From the NCBI GenBank assembly GCA_937925335.1, contig CALEWY010000070.1:1-64000 (forward strand): DNA of 64,000 nucleotides, read 5' to 3'. Both the position numbers and the translations under genes were made by a program. Below are positions 33,891 through 42,299 of the stretch, piece after piece; position 1 is the stretch's first letter, and each line of letters begins with the position of its first letter. Source of the stretch: an uncultured Acidimicrobiales bacterium. Its GTDB lineage: Bacteria; Actinomycetota; Acidimicrobiia; Acidimicrobiales; SZUA-35. The notes beneath the pieces were generated by a model. The model searched no databases and was not told where the DNA came from. It worked only from the letters and a program-made list of their open reading frames with translations.

Positions 33891-34265
33891 ATGTCAACAG
33901 CAACGGACAGCACGACCAACGGCTCTGCTACCAACGGCTCTGCTACCAGCGGCTCTGCACCGACCGCCGGTACCTCGGCGACTGCCGCCGCAACTGCGAC
34001 GGTGCGTCTGCCAACCGTGCTCCGCCCCCAGGCCGGTGGCGCAACCACCGTTGAGATCGCCGGCGCAACCGTCGGCGAGATCATCACCAATCTGGTCGCC
34101 GCTTACCCGGGACTCGAATCGAGCTTGCTCGACGACGATGGCAACGTTCGAAAGTTCGTCAACCTCTACGTCGACGATGAAGACGTGCGTTTCGCTGAAG
34201 GCCTCGACACCGTCGTCGCCGCAGGCGATGAAGTCGCCATCCTCCCCGCCGTTGCCGGAGGCTGA
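33891..34265 (+). CDS. cysO: Sulfur-carrier protein CysO (ThiS/MoaD family)
   Basis: 124 aa. A ubiquitin-like fold (about 37-124) ends in AILPAVAGG, whose Gly-Gly tail is made into a thiocarboxylate that supplies sulfide to CysM. The first roughly 35 residues are a Thr/Ser/Ala/Gly extension coded by three 15-bp DNA repeats (33915-33959), giving NGSATNGSATSGSA; mycobacterial CysO lacks this. AGGAGCG at 33877-33883 supports ATG 33891. The stop is 3 bp before cysM. A MoaD role is less likely given the neighbours. Confidence 0.93.
   Translation: MSTATDSTTNGSATNGSATSGSAPTAGTSATAAATATVRLPTVLRPQAGGATTVEIAGATVGEIITNLVAAYPGLESSLLDDDGNVRKFVNLYVDDEDVRFAEGLDTVVAAGDEVAILPAVAGG
33915..33959 (+). repeat. 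Three in-frame 15-bp repeats in the 5' end of cysO
   Basis: ACCAACGGCTCTGCT occurs at 33915 and 33930 and, with two changes, at 33945. Each unit encodes five residues of the flexible N-terminal extension of CysO, so copy number can change without breaking the frame. Confidence 0.85.
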
Positions 34266-34268
34266 CGA

Positions 34269-35228
34269 ATGGCGGTGGTTTCCTCCGTCACCGATCTGAT
34301 CGGCTCGACACCAATCGTCGATGTCTCTCAGCTCAGCCCGAACCCCTCGGTCAAGATCTACGCCAAGCTCGAGGGGCAGAACCCCGCGGGCTCGGTGAAA
34401 GATCGCATTGCGCTCGCAATGGTGAACGCTGCTGAGGCTTCCGGTGAGCTCACGCCAGGCAAGGTTCTCATCGAGCCTTCCTCCGGCAATACCGGTATTG
34501 CGCTCGCCATGATCTGTCGAACCCGTGGCTACCACCTCAAAATCGTGCTGCCCGAGAACGTCACCGTCGAACGACGCCAGGTTCTCGAAGCCTTCGGGGC
34601 CGAGATCATTCCGTCGCCCGGAGCCGAGGGCTCGAACGGTGCGGTTCGTCTCGCCCAGCAGCTGTCGGCTGAGAACCCCGACTGGGTCTTCCTCTATCAG
34701 TACGGCAACGAAGCGAACCCCACGGCGCACTACACGACGACGGGTCCCGAGATCGTTGCCGATGTTCCTGAGATCACCCACTTCGTCGCCGGGCTTGGTA
34801 CCAGCGGAACCCTGATGGGCGTTGGCACCTTCCTCAACGAGACGCTGCCCGATGTCAAGATCTATGCCGTTGAACCGCCGAGCGGGGAACGAGTCGAGGG
34901 GCTTCGCAGCCTTGACGATGGTTACGTCCCGCCTGTGTTCGAGAAGTGGGGCGGCATGGAGATCCTCGACGGCAAACGCATCGTGCGTCCGGCCGAATCG
35001 CTCGAGTGGACTCGACGGCTCGTTGCCGAAACCGGCATCTTCGCCGGCATCAGTTCGGGAGCGGCGATGGCCGGAGCGGCGAAGGTCGCGAAGAAGATCC
35101 CCGAGGGCCAAGAAGCACACATCGTGTTCGTGGTCTGTGACGGAGCGTGGAAGTACCTCTCAACCGGGGCCTACACCGATCCGCTTGACGAGGTCGTCTC
35201 CCGGCTGGACGAGGTCATCTACTTTTAG
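34269..35228 (+). CDS. cysM: O-phosphoserine-type cysteine synthase CysM
   Basis: 319 aa PLP enzyme of the cysteine synthase family. The PLP lysine is in NPAGSVKDR, the phosphate loop is AGLGTSGTLMG, and the substrate loop is EPSSGNTGIALA. CysM of M. tuberculosis uses O-phosphoserine and CysO thiocarboxylate. The same mec-cysO-cysM order supports that activity rather than the sulfide/O-acetylserine one. The C-terminal tail ends DEVIYF, close to the mycobacterial enzyme's flexible end. Confidence 0.95.
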   Translation: MAVVSSVTDLIGSTPIVDVSQLSPNPSVKIYAKLEGQNPAGSVKDRIALAMVNAAEASGELTPGKVLIEPSSGNTGIALAMICRTRGYHLKIVLPENVTVERRQVLEAFGAEIIPSPGAEGSNGAVRLAQQLSAENPDWVFLYQYGNEANPTAHYTTTGPEIVADVPEITHFVAGLGTSGTLMGVGTFLNETLPDVKIYAVEPPSGERVEGLRSLDDGYVPPVFEKWGGMEILDGKRIVRPAESLEWTRRLVAETGIFAGISSGAAMAGAAKVAKKIPEGQEAHIVFVVCDGAWKYLSTGAYTDPLDEVVSRLDEVIYF

Positions 35229-35405
35229 CTCGCGATCGAGCGACGAACGTCTCGCTCGATGCGAGAACGAATCACATTCTCAAGTTGGCTCGCGTGCGAA
35301 GTGATCCGCCAGCGCTTCGACTGGGTTGGATCTGGGTGGCCGGCCGGACCACGAAGAACCGCAACGTCTTGACGCCGCGCAGAGTCGCAGCTCTAGTCTC
35401 GGCCG

Positions 35406-37070
35406 ATGGAGTACTACGACCTTGGGGTCTACAGCCGTCCGGTCACAACTGACTCAGTCGAGGCTCAGACCTGGTTCGACCGCGGACTGAACTGGCTCTA
35501 CGGCTTCAACCACGAAGAAGCGATCGCTTGTTTCGCCCGTTCGATCGAGGCCGACGGCGATTGTGCGATGGCTCATTGGGGTAAGGCGATCGCCCACGGT
35601 CCGAACTACAACCTGCGATGGGATCGGATGGATCGCCGGAGCCGGACGAAGGCGCTCGCCGATGGCTTCGATCTGTCGCAGCGGGCCGCCGAGATCGTGT
35701 CGGCTGGCGGAGTGCCCGACGCGGATGCCGCAATGATCGGAGCGCTTGCCGCTCGGTATCCGCAGCGCGATCTGGTCGATGACATGATGCCTTGGAACAG
35801 GGACTTCACGAATGCCATGCGAGGAGTCGCGCAAGCGCACCCGCACGACCTCGACGGAGTCGCCTCATTCGTGGATGCGATCCTCAACGAGACGCCCTGG
35901 CAAATGTGGGACCTGCCAACGGGTGAGCCGGCCGAGGGCGCAGGAACGCTCGAAGCCAAGGCCGTGCTCGAGCGGGCGTTTGACGAGCTGCCAGGAGCGT
36001 GGGATCACCCTGGGCTGCTTCATCTCTACGTGCATCTCATGGAGATGGCGCCCACGCCCGAGCTCGCTCTTCGGCATGGCGATCGGCTGCGCGACCTTGT
36101 GCCCGATGCCGGTCACCTCATCCACATGCCGACCCACATCGATGTGTTGTGCGGGAACTACCACGACGTTGTCACCTACAACCAAAAAGCGGTCGCGGCA
36201 GACAAGCTGTGGCTCGACCGCGAGGGTTTTCTCAACGTGTACACGCTCTACCGAAACCACAATCATCACTTCGTGATCTACGGAGCGATGTTCTCCGGTC
36301 AGTACTCGGCCGCCATGGCTGCCGCGGAAGATCTGATCGAGCAGATCCCGGAGGAGTTCCTCCGAATCGAATCACCGCCGATGGCCGATCCGGCCGAAGC
36401 GTTCATCGCGATGAAACAGCACGTCCAGGTCCGGTTTGGAAAGTGGCAGGACCTCATCGACGAGCCGCTGCCGTCCGATCCAGAGCTCTACCTCGCTACG
36501 ACCGCCATCGTTCTCTACGCCAAGACGGTGGCGCACGCTGCGCTTGGCAACGTCGACGAGGCCGAAGCGCATGCAGCGCTGTTCCGTGAGGCGAAGGCGC
36601 TCGTGCCGGAGAGTCGGCGGGTGCACAACAATCTCGTGGTTGATCTGCTCGAGGTGGCCGACGCCATGGTCGACGGTGAGCTCGAGTATCGGCGCGGCAA
36701 TCACGATGTTGCGTTTGATCATCTTCGCCGAGCGGTCGAACTCGAGGACAACCTCGCCTACGACGAGCCCTGGGGATGGATGCAGCCAACGCGCCACGCG
36801 CTCGGAGCCTTGCTGCTCGAGCAGGGCCGGATGGAAGAAGCAGAGGCGGTCTATCGAGCTGACCTGGGCCTGGACGACACGTTGAGTCGAGCGAGCCAGC
36901 ACCCCAACAACATCTGGAGTCTGTTCGGCCTCTCCGAGTGCCTGGCGGCGCGTGCAGAGACCGTCGAGTCGGTCATCATCAATCAGCAGCTCGCGGTTGC
37001 GATGGCCCGGTCAGAGGTTGCGGTGAAAGCCTCGTGCGCCTGCCATCAAGCCGCAATCGCGGCGGGTTAG
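35406..37070 (+). CDS. Tetratricopeptide-repeat protein
   Basis: 554 aa. It starts as a TPR: AQTWFDRGLNWLYGFNHEEAIACFARSIEADGDCAMAHWGKAIA. Further TPR-like helical pairs fill the protein, and it has a conserved-looking AGHLIHMPTHIDVLCGNYHDVV with four histidines nearby. No signal peptide or membrane helix is seen. Related large TPR proteins are widespread and of unknown function. It sits between cysM and murI, where mycobacteria carry a rhomboid gene. Start: ATG 35406, with no clear ribosome-binding site. Confidence 0.8.
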   Translation: MEYYDLGVYSRPVTTDSVEAQTWFDRGLNWLYGFNHEEAIACFARSIEADGDCAMAHWGKAIAHGPNYNLRWDRMDRRSRTKALADGFDLSQRAAEIVSAGGVPDADAAMIGALAARYPQRDLVDDMMPWNRDFTNAMRGVAQAHPHDLDGVASFVDAILNETPWQMWDLPTGEPAEGAGTLEAKAVLERAFDELPGAWDHPGLLHLYVHLMEMAPTPELALRHGDRLRDLVPDAGHLIHMPTHIDVLCGNYHDVVTYNQKAVAADKLWLDREGFLNVYTLYRNHNHHFVIYGAMFSGQYSAAMAAAEDLIEQIPEEFLRIESPPMADPAEAFIAMKQHVQVRFGKWQDLIDEPLPSDPELYLATTAIVLYAKTVAHAALGNVDEAEAHAALFREAKALVPESRRVHNNLVVDLLEVADAMVDGELEYRRGNHDVAFDHLRRAVELEDNLAYDEPWGWMQPTRHALGALLLEQGRMEEAEAVYRADLGLDDTLSRASQHPNNIWSLFGLSECLAARAETVESVIINQQLAVAMARSEVAVKASCACHQAAIAAG

Positions 37071-37112
37071 TTCGCTGGGGCTCACAACGTCGACCGGCGC
37101 CAGCTTGGCCTG

Positions 37113-37183
37113 CGTGGCCTTGAACGTCTCCCGGAGGGAGTTATCGCTGGGGCTCCGTGGCCTTGAACGGCCCCCGGAGGGAA
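37113..37183. repeat. Two hairpin-forming 28-bp direct repeats
   Basis: Copies at 37113-37140 and 37156-37183 (43 bp apart) share CGTGGCCTTGAACG and CCCGGAGGGA. The second folds as CTCCG-T-GGCC-TTGAAC-GGCC-CC-CGGAG (37153-37179), with an invariant TTGAAC loop. They lie in the 373-bp space between the TPR gene and murI, which contains no convincing gene. Confidence 0.65.
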
Positions 37184-37205
37184 TCAATGGCCCAAAAATG
37201 ACTTT

Positions 37206-37228
37206 GGACCGAGCGCATGGCTCGGTCC
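37206..37228 (+). terminator. Perfect 9-bp stem-loop before murI
   Basis: GGACCGAGC (37206-37214) pairs fully with GCTCGGTCC (37220-37228) over the loop GCATG. It is about 135 bp after the TPR gene stop and 215 bp before murI. No U tract follows, so termination is inferred from stem strength only. Confidence 0.45.
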
Positions 37229-37443
37229 GCAGTCCCTTGGTCATCACCCCAAACCTGTTCGGCCACCGCTCGTTTCCCTTGCCCGTTTCACACTCGATCC
37301 GGTTGCATCGCCGGTGGCCGAAGTGCTGAGGGTGAAGATAGGTTCACCGATCGTGGTTTCGCCAGTGATTGGGATTCACAACCCATCAAGTCTCGCGACA
37401 TATGGGCCGTGTGGCCCGTTGGTGAATAGGGCGCGACGTCGAC

Positions 37444-38259
37444 ATGGCTGATGATCGCCCGATCGGGATGTTCGACAGCGGCTTTGGTGGTCTCACCGTG
37501 GCTCGCGCCGCGATCGATCTGTTGCCCGCGGAAGATCTTGTCTATCTCGGCGACACGGGCCGTTACCCGTACGGACCTCGTCCGCTCGACGAAGTCCGAG
37601 GCTTTGCGATGGAGATCGCCGATCACCTCATCACCGCGTTCGACATCAAGTTTCTCGTCGTTGCCTGCAACACGGCAACCGCCGCTGCCATCGATGATCT
37701 GTCCGACGCGCTCAACATCCCCGTGCTTGGCGTTATCGAACCGGGCGCTCGTTCACTCGTCGCCGCAACTCGTTCTGGCAAGGTTGGGGTGGTCGGCACG
37801 GTCGGGACGATCGACTCGGGTGTCTATGACGACGTCCTGTTCAAGGTCGATCCGGCCGTCGAGGTCGTGAGCTGTGCGTGTCCGGGATTCGTTGAGTTCG
37901 TTGAACGCGGCAACACCGAGGGCGCTCAGGTGGTGATCCTCGCCGAGCGGCTCCTGGCGCCGGTGATCGATGCCGGCGTTGACACATTGCTCCTCGGTTG
38001 CACGCATTATCCGTTCCTCGCCCGAGCGATCGGCGAGGTTGTTGGCCCCGAGGTTGTGCTCGTGTCATCAGCCGACGAAACGGCGTTTGCCCTGGCGCAT
38101 GAGCTATCCGAGCTCGATCTTCGGCACAGCGATGCCACCCGTTTGGGCGCACATCACTTCATTTCTTCGGGGGATGTGCGCGCGTTCACCGTTCTCGGCA
38201 GCAAACTCCTGGGACCCGAACTTGCGAATGCCGAAAGATGGATCACTGATGCGACCTGA
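37444..38259 (+). CDS. murI: Glutamate racemase
   Basis: 271 aa. It makes D-glutamate for peptidoglycan. The two catalytic cysteines are in [10 protein letters not shown] and [12 protein letters not shown]. The N-terminal substrate-site motif is [14 protein letters not shown]. The end overlaps the start of rph by 11 bp. murI, rph and rdgB are in the order seen in mycobacteria. Confidence 0.95.
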   Translation: MADDRPIGMFDSGFGGLTVARAAIDLLPAEDLVYLGDTGRYPYGPRPLDEVRGFAMEIADHLITAFDIKFLVVACNTATAAAIDDLSDALNIPVLGVIEPGARSLVAATRSGKVGVVGTVGTIDSGVYDDVLFKVDPAVEVVSCACPGFVEFVERGNTEGAQVVILAERLLAPVIDAGVDTLLLGCTHYPFLARAIGEVVGPEVVLVSSADETAFALAHELSELDLRHSDATRLGAHHFISSGDVRAFTVLGSKLLGPELANAERWITDAT

Positions 38260-38983
38260 TGGAAGAGCCAACAACGAACTGCGACCGATGTCGTTTGAGC
38301 GTGATTTCACCGACATGGCCGATGGCTCGGTGCTGGTGAAGTTCGGCCGGACGCACGTGTTGTGCACCGCGTCGGTCGACGATTCCGTGCCGCGTTGGAT
38401 GCGCGATTCTGGTGAGGGTTGGGTCACCGCTGAGTACAACATGCTCCCCGGCTCGAGCCCCGAGCGGATCCGTCGTCGGACTTCTGGTCGCGACCAAGAG
38501 ATCCAGCGACTCATCGGCCGCAGCCTTCGTGGCGTGTGCGACATGGGCAAGCTTGGCGAGATCTCGATCACCGTCGACTGTGACGTGCTCCAGGCCGACG
38601 GCGGCACCCGCACCGCTTCGATCTGTGGTGGCTACGTGGCGCTCCACGATGCGATCACCCGGGCGCTCGTCGCCGCTGGCAAGGATCCGTCGGACCACCC
38701 GCTCACCGTCGAGTGCGCAGCGATCAGCGTCGGCATTATCGATGGCGATCACCGTCTCGACCTTCCCTACATCGAAGATGCGAACGCCGAAGTCGACATG
38801 AACATCGTGATGAACGGTGCCGGTGAACTCATCGAGGTGCAGGGCACCGCCGAGGGCAAGACGTTCTCTCGCTCCGATCTCGACACGCTGCTCGATCTCG
38901 GCGCACACGGCGTCGAGCAGATCGTGGCCGCCCAGCGCGCCGTGCTCTCGACTCCGCCGGCCGATCGTCCCGACAGAGGCTGA
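38249..38983 (+). CDS. rph: Ribonuclease PH
   Basis: 244 aa. It is a phosphate-dependent 3'-5' exoribonuclease that trims tRNA ends. Family landmarks are [13 protein letters not shown] at the start, [14 protein letters not shown], and [19 protein letters not shown] for RNA/phosphate binding. [11 protein letters not shown] covers the metal-site Asp residues. ATG 38249 lies inside murI, implying coupled translation. The frame is open upstream within murI, but MRPDGR is the normal start. Confidence 0.95.
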   Translation: MRPDGRANNELRPMSFERDFTDMADGSVLVKFGRTHVLCTASVDDSVPRWMRDSGEGWVTAEYNMLPGSSPERIRRRTSGRDQEIQRLIGRSLRGVCDMGKLGEISITVDCDVLQADGGTRTASICGGYVALHDAITRALVAAGKDPSDHPLTVECAAISVGIIDGDHRLDLPYIEDANAEVDMNIVMNGAGELIEVQGTAEGKTFSRSDLDTLLDLGAHGVEQIVAAQRAVLSTPPADRPDRG

Positions 38984-38985
38984 TC

Positions 38986-39597
38986 GTGGCCGCGGAACGG
39001 CCGACCGTTGTGGTCGCGTCGAACAACCCAGACAAGGTCGCCGATTTGCTCGCGCTCATCGGCGACCGATTCGACGTGGTCGCTCGCCCGGCGGATGCCC
39101 CAGAGACGATTGAAGACGCCGACTCGCTCGAAGGCAACGCCATCAAGAAGGCGAGCGAAATCTGCGACTTCACCGGGTCGGCTGCGCTAGCCGATGACAC
39201 GGGACTGTTCGTGGAGGCGCTCGAGGGTCGACCGGGTGTCTACTCGGCTCGGTACGCCGGCGAAGACGCCAGCTATGAGGACAACGTCACCAAGTTGTTG
39301 ACGGAGCTCGACGAGGCCGGAGCGACCGAGCCCGAGCAGCGTCGCGCCGAGTTCCGAACCGTGATTGCCATCATCCGGCCCGACGGCTCAGGCCTCACGG
39401 CTGAGGGATCGATCGGGGGAGTGATCTCGCTCGATCGCCGAGGCGATAACGGCTTCGGCTACGACCCGGTCTTCCAACCGGACGAAGCCGAAGGTGCGAC
39501 GTTTGCCGAGTTGTCGGCTGACGACAAGAACGACCTCAGCCACCGTGCCCGAGCGATGTCCGCATTGCGGCTCGCGCTCGAACACGAGGCTCGCTGA
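38986..39597 (+). CDS. rdgB: XTP/dITP pyrophosphatase (Ham1/RdgB)
   Basis: 203 aa. It removes non-canonical purine nucleotides before they enter DNA or RNA. The substrate motif near the start is VVASNNPDKVADL, and the core has ADDTGLFVEALEGRPGVYSARYAG and GFGYDPVF. The GTG start at 38986 is 2 bp after the rph stop, showing co-transcription. Confidence 0.95.
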   Translation: MAAERPTVVVASNNPDKVADLLALIGDRFDVVARPADAPETIEDADSLEGNAIKKASEICDFTGSAALADDTGLFVEALEGRPGVYSARYAGEDASYEDNVTKLLTELDEAGATEPEQRRAEFRTVIAIIRPDGSGLTAEGSIGGVISLDRRGDNGFGYDPVFQPDEAEGATFAELSADDKNDLSHRARAMSALRLALEHEAR

Positions 39598-39602
39598 GGG
39601 CT

Positions 39603-40529
39603 ATGCAAGCGCCGAAGGTTCCGACGGTCACCGATGAGGAACTGGCGGCGATCGAGGTCGCCACTCAGCGAGCGCTCGAGACTCGGAGTTTCGACGGTCT
39701 GAAGGTTCTCGGATTCGGTGAAATCGGTGTGGCGATCGGTGTTCCGGCCGATGCGCCGACCGCGGTCGTGAAGCGGTTGGCGTCATGCCCCACGCAGGCT
39801 GAGATCGACGAGTGGTTCGCATTCCTGCGCCGCTACGAAAACGCGCTGGCACCGCACGTGCGGATCGCTCCGACTGAACAGCGAACGATCTCTGGTGGGC
39901 CCGACGGTCGACTCGTGCCGTTCTTGATCCAGCCGCTGTTCCCAAAGTCGCAACTCGTCGAGGTCGTGCTGGCCAAGACCGATCCGGTCGTTGACCATCC
40001 CATGATCGTGGCGTTGCGTGATGCGGCGCTGTCGGCGGTGGCCGACGGTCGCCAGGCGATCGATTCGCAGGTTTCGAACTTCGCATGGGATGGCGAGGAG
40101 TTATGGCTCTTCGACTCCGGCTCGCCGTTCCTCTTCCACGCCGATGGATCGCCTGACTACGACCTCGGCAGCTACGCCCGGGCGATTCCGGCCGTGCTCC
40201 GGCCGCTCACTCGGCGAATCGCCAACAGCGTGTGCCTCAAGCTCGGCGGACCATCCGGCAACCTCGCTCACGCCGCGCTGAGTGCGGTGCGGATCGGGCA
40301 AGAGCGGTGGCTCGACGCAATGATCGAGACCTTCAACGCGGCTCTTTTCGACCAGAAGCTCGGCGGTCCAATCGACCGAGCCGACGTGCTGGAGCAGATG
40401 GACGGCATCCGCAAGGAAATGAAGACGATCAAGACGATCGCCAAGGTTCAGCGCACCTACGTGTCGAACGTTCGCCGCCAGACCTACGACTTCTTCATCA
40501 CCGACAGCTTCACCAACGAGCTGCTCTAG
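39603..40529 (+). CDS. Conserved hypothetical protein, possibly kinase-like fold (DUF6206-like)
   Basis: 308 aa. It appears to match a family I recall as DUF6206, which is not experimentally characterised. The pattern suggests an atypical phosphotransferase: LKVLGFGEIGVAIGVP could be a glycine-rich loop, AVVKRLA a Lys strand, and the pair VSNFAWDGEELWLFDSGSP an Asn ... Asp-Ser-Gly metal site. This fold call is inference. No membrane helix is seen. It starts 5 bp after rdgB and ends the operon, with a stem-loop 18 bp after its stop. Confidence 0.65.
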   Translation: MQAPKVPTVTDEELAAIEVATQRALETRSFDGLKVLGFGEIGVAIGVPADAPTAVVKRLASCPTQAEIDEWFAFLRRYENALAPHVRIAPTEQRTISGGPDGRLVPFLIQPLFPKSQLVEVVLAKTDPVVDHPMIVALRDAALSAVADGRQAIDSQVSNFAWDGEELWLFDSGSPFLFHADGSPDYDLGSYARAIPAVLRPLTRRIANSVCLKLGGPSGNLAHAALSAVRIGQERWLDAMIETFNAALFDQKLGGPIDRADVLEQMDGIRKEMKTIKTIAKVQRTYVSNVRRQTYDFFITDSFTNELL

Positions 40530-40547
40530 CGGAGCTGGCGTCGATCA

Positions 40548-40581
40548 CGGCGGAACAGCGCGATGGAACACTGTTCCGTCG
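40548..40581 (+). terminator. Stem-loop after the murI-rph-rdgB operon
   Basis: CGGCGGAACAG (40548-40558) and CTGTTCCGTCG (40571-40581) pair over 11 positions with one mismatch and a 12-base loop. It starts 18 bp after the stop of the last operon gene. No U run follows. Confidence 0.5.
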
Positions 40582-40643
40582 GATGGAACGCCTCCCCAGC
40601 GTCTGCAGGTAATCGACCTGGAGCAACGTGAGGGAGTGACAGC

Positions 40644-41147
40644 ATGCGAGATGGGCGAAGCACGAACGGACCGAGGTGGATTCAGATCGCAGCATTGACT
40701 GCGGCGACCATGTTCGGAGCGGTGAGCTGTGGAGGTGGTGAATCGGGGGATGGCGGCATCACCGTCGACGACGACGGCAACATCGACTTGTCGGACTTCG
40801 ATGTCGCCGAGAGCCCCTACAGCGGCTCCGGCACGATCACGATCTCCATGGATGGAGTCTCTGAAACGATCGAGGACTTCCGCTGCGTCTGGACTCGAGA
40901 TGATGGGACGACGAGCATCGGAACGGAAGGCCTCTGGGAGAGCGGCGAGTCGTTCCAGTTCTCCATCAACACCACGCCCAGCGGAATCAAGATGCAGCTT
41001 TGGGAGCGAGGAAGAGAAGTCGACACGGGTACGTGGGACTTCGTGGACGAACCGCCGGCCGGCGACTCGTTCGCTGGAACCTATGAGATGTACGCGACTG
41101 ACCAAGATCGACGAATGGTGGATGTCGACTTCAGTTGTGTTCGCTGA
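40644..41147 (+). CDS. Putative lipoprotein
   Basis: 167 aa. A signal peptide with basic start and hydrophobic core (IQIAALTAATMFGAVSCGGG) ends in a lipobox with Cys near residue 29. Then comes an acidic Gly/Asp linker and a small beta-rich domain with two further cysteines (EDFRCVWTRDD and VDFSCVR) that could form a disulfide. GAGGGAGTG precedes the ATG. No family is recognised. Confidence 0.75.
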   Translation: MRDGRSTNGPRWIQIAALTAATMFGAVSCGGGESGDGGITVDDDGNIDLSDFDVAESPYSGSGTITISMDGVSETIEDFRCVWTRDDGTTSIGTEGLWESGESFQFSINTTPSGIKMQLWERGREVDTGTWDFVDEPPAGDSFAGTYEMYATDQDRRMVDVDFSCVR

Positions 41148-41227
41148 GCCAGCCCCAATCGGTTTCATCTGGTGGTTCTGAACGCGAAGAGTCATCGGAC
41201 GTCAAGCTCACCTGCTTTGATGTCTCG

Positions 41228-41617
41228 GTGGTTTCTTCGTCTCCGTGCCCCGAGGTCCCGTTCTGGAACCTGACCCTGCGCTTTGGGCTGGAGATCGCGG
41301 CGTTGATCGGACTCACGGTTGCCGCCTCCGGACGTTTGGCCGGTTCGCTCGTGGTGGCGACACCCATCGTCGCGGGAGCCGCCTGGGGCATCTACAACGT
41401 GCCCGGCGATTCGAGCCGGTCCGGCAAGGCGGCGGTGCCAGTCCCGGGTTTCGTACGGCTGGCGATCGAACTGCTCATCTTCTTCGGTGCCGCTTGGGCG
41501 TTGATCGCCACGGGTCGACCGACGTGGGGCCTCATCCTCGGAGCATTCGTCGCGTTCCACCTGGCATTTTCGATTCCTCGAGTGCGATGGCTGCTCGGCC
41601 TGTGGCGTGAGTCGTAG
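41228..41617 (+). CDS. YrdB/DUF2568-family membrane protein
   Basis: About 129 aa from GTG 41228. Four membrane helices are visible: LTLRFGLEIAALIGLTVAA, SLVVATPIVAGAAWGIY, LAIELLIFFGAAWALI and LILGAFVAFHLAFSI. The AAWGIYNVPGDSSRSGKAAVPVPG loop, here shown in parts, is typical of the DUF2568 family, whose function is unknown. An earlier in-frame start at 41135 overlaps the lipoprotein gene and would add a hydrophilic leader. Confidence 0.75.
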   Translation: MVSSSPCPEVPFWNLTLRFGLEIAALIGLTVAASGRLAGSLVVATPIVAGAAWGIYNVPGDSSRSGKAAVPVPGFVRLAIELLIFFGAAWALIATGRPTWGLILGAFVAFHLAFSIPRVRWLLGLWRES

Positions 41618-41644
41618 ATCAGGTGCCGTCGTGGACGGACTGAA

Positions 41645-42286
41645 TCAAGCACCGTCGTGACGGACGATGCGAATGCCCCGTCCTCGGATGATTTCGATGA
41701 CGTCGCCAGACGACGGTGATGTCTCTCGAAGGCGAGCCCTGAGGCGTTTGACCAGGGCGGTCACGGAGTCATCGGTGACCCCGTCGGCGGCCGCATCGTC
41801 CCAGACCTCGGCGATCAGTGTTGGACGCGCAACGATCGCGCCGTCCGCTCGATCGAGGATATGAAGCAAGCGAATCTGTCGGGCTGACAGCGGCGGGTCG
41901 ACCCGACGAGCATCGACCCAGACATCGTCATTAGCAGGGTCGATCCAGACGCCCGAAAGTCGGCCGAGGCGAGGAACCGTGGGAGTTGCCATCGGGTCGA
42001 CGAATCCGAGTTCTATCGCTCCCGCAACGACGATCACATCTCCATCGGTGAGTCTCCGACTGGCTCCCGATTCGAGATGTACGCCATTCACGGCGGTGCC
42101 GTTTCGACTTTCCAGGTCGGTGAGGATGGCTTGACCGAACTCGAAGCGAATCTCGAGGTGGCGGCGTGACACGGCGTCGGTTGCGATGACCACGTCGGCT
42201 TCAGGCGATCGACCGATGACCGTGGTCTCGCCGAGGGTCCACGTCGTTGTGGCTCCCGCCAGCGTGAGCGTGCCAAAGGTAACCAT
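41645..42286 (-). CDS. FHA domain / winged-helix transcription regulator
   Basis: 213 aa. The FHA phosphothreonine-binding domain (about 18-90) has TTVIGRSPEADVVI, VSRRHLEI and SRNGTAVNGV. The C-terminal OmpR/PhoB-type winged helix (about 125-210) has LSARQIRLLHILDRADGAIV and VKRLRARL. The gene follows the Ser/Thr kinase by 13 bp on the same strand, so the FHA domain is likely to read a phosphothreonine made by that kinase. The domain order is the reverse of mycobacterial EmbR, where the DNA-binding part comes first. Confidence 0.9.
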   Translation of the reverse strand: MVTFGTLTLAGATTTWTLGETTVIGRSPEADVVIATDAVSRRHLEIRFEFGQAILTDLESRNGTAVNGVHLESGASRRLTDGDVIVVAGAIELGFVDPMATPTVPRLGRLSGVWIDPANDDVWVDARRVDPPLSARQIRLLHILDRADGAIVARPTLIAEVWDDAAADGVTDDSVTALVKRLRARLRETSPSSGDVIEIIRGRGIRIVRHDGA

Positions 42287-42299
42287 CAGGTCAGACCCA

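Noticed and set aside
33891-34265. Molybdopterin-synthase subunit MoaD
   Set aside because: The fold and Gly-Gly end would fit, but the mec and cysM neighbours point to CysO.
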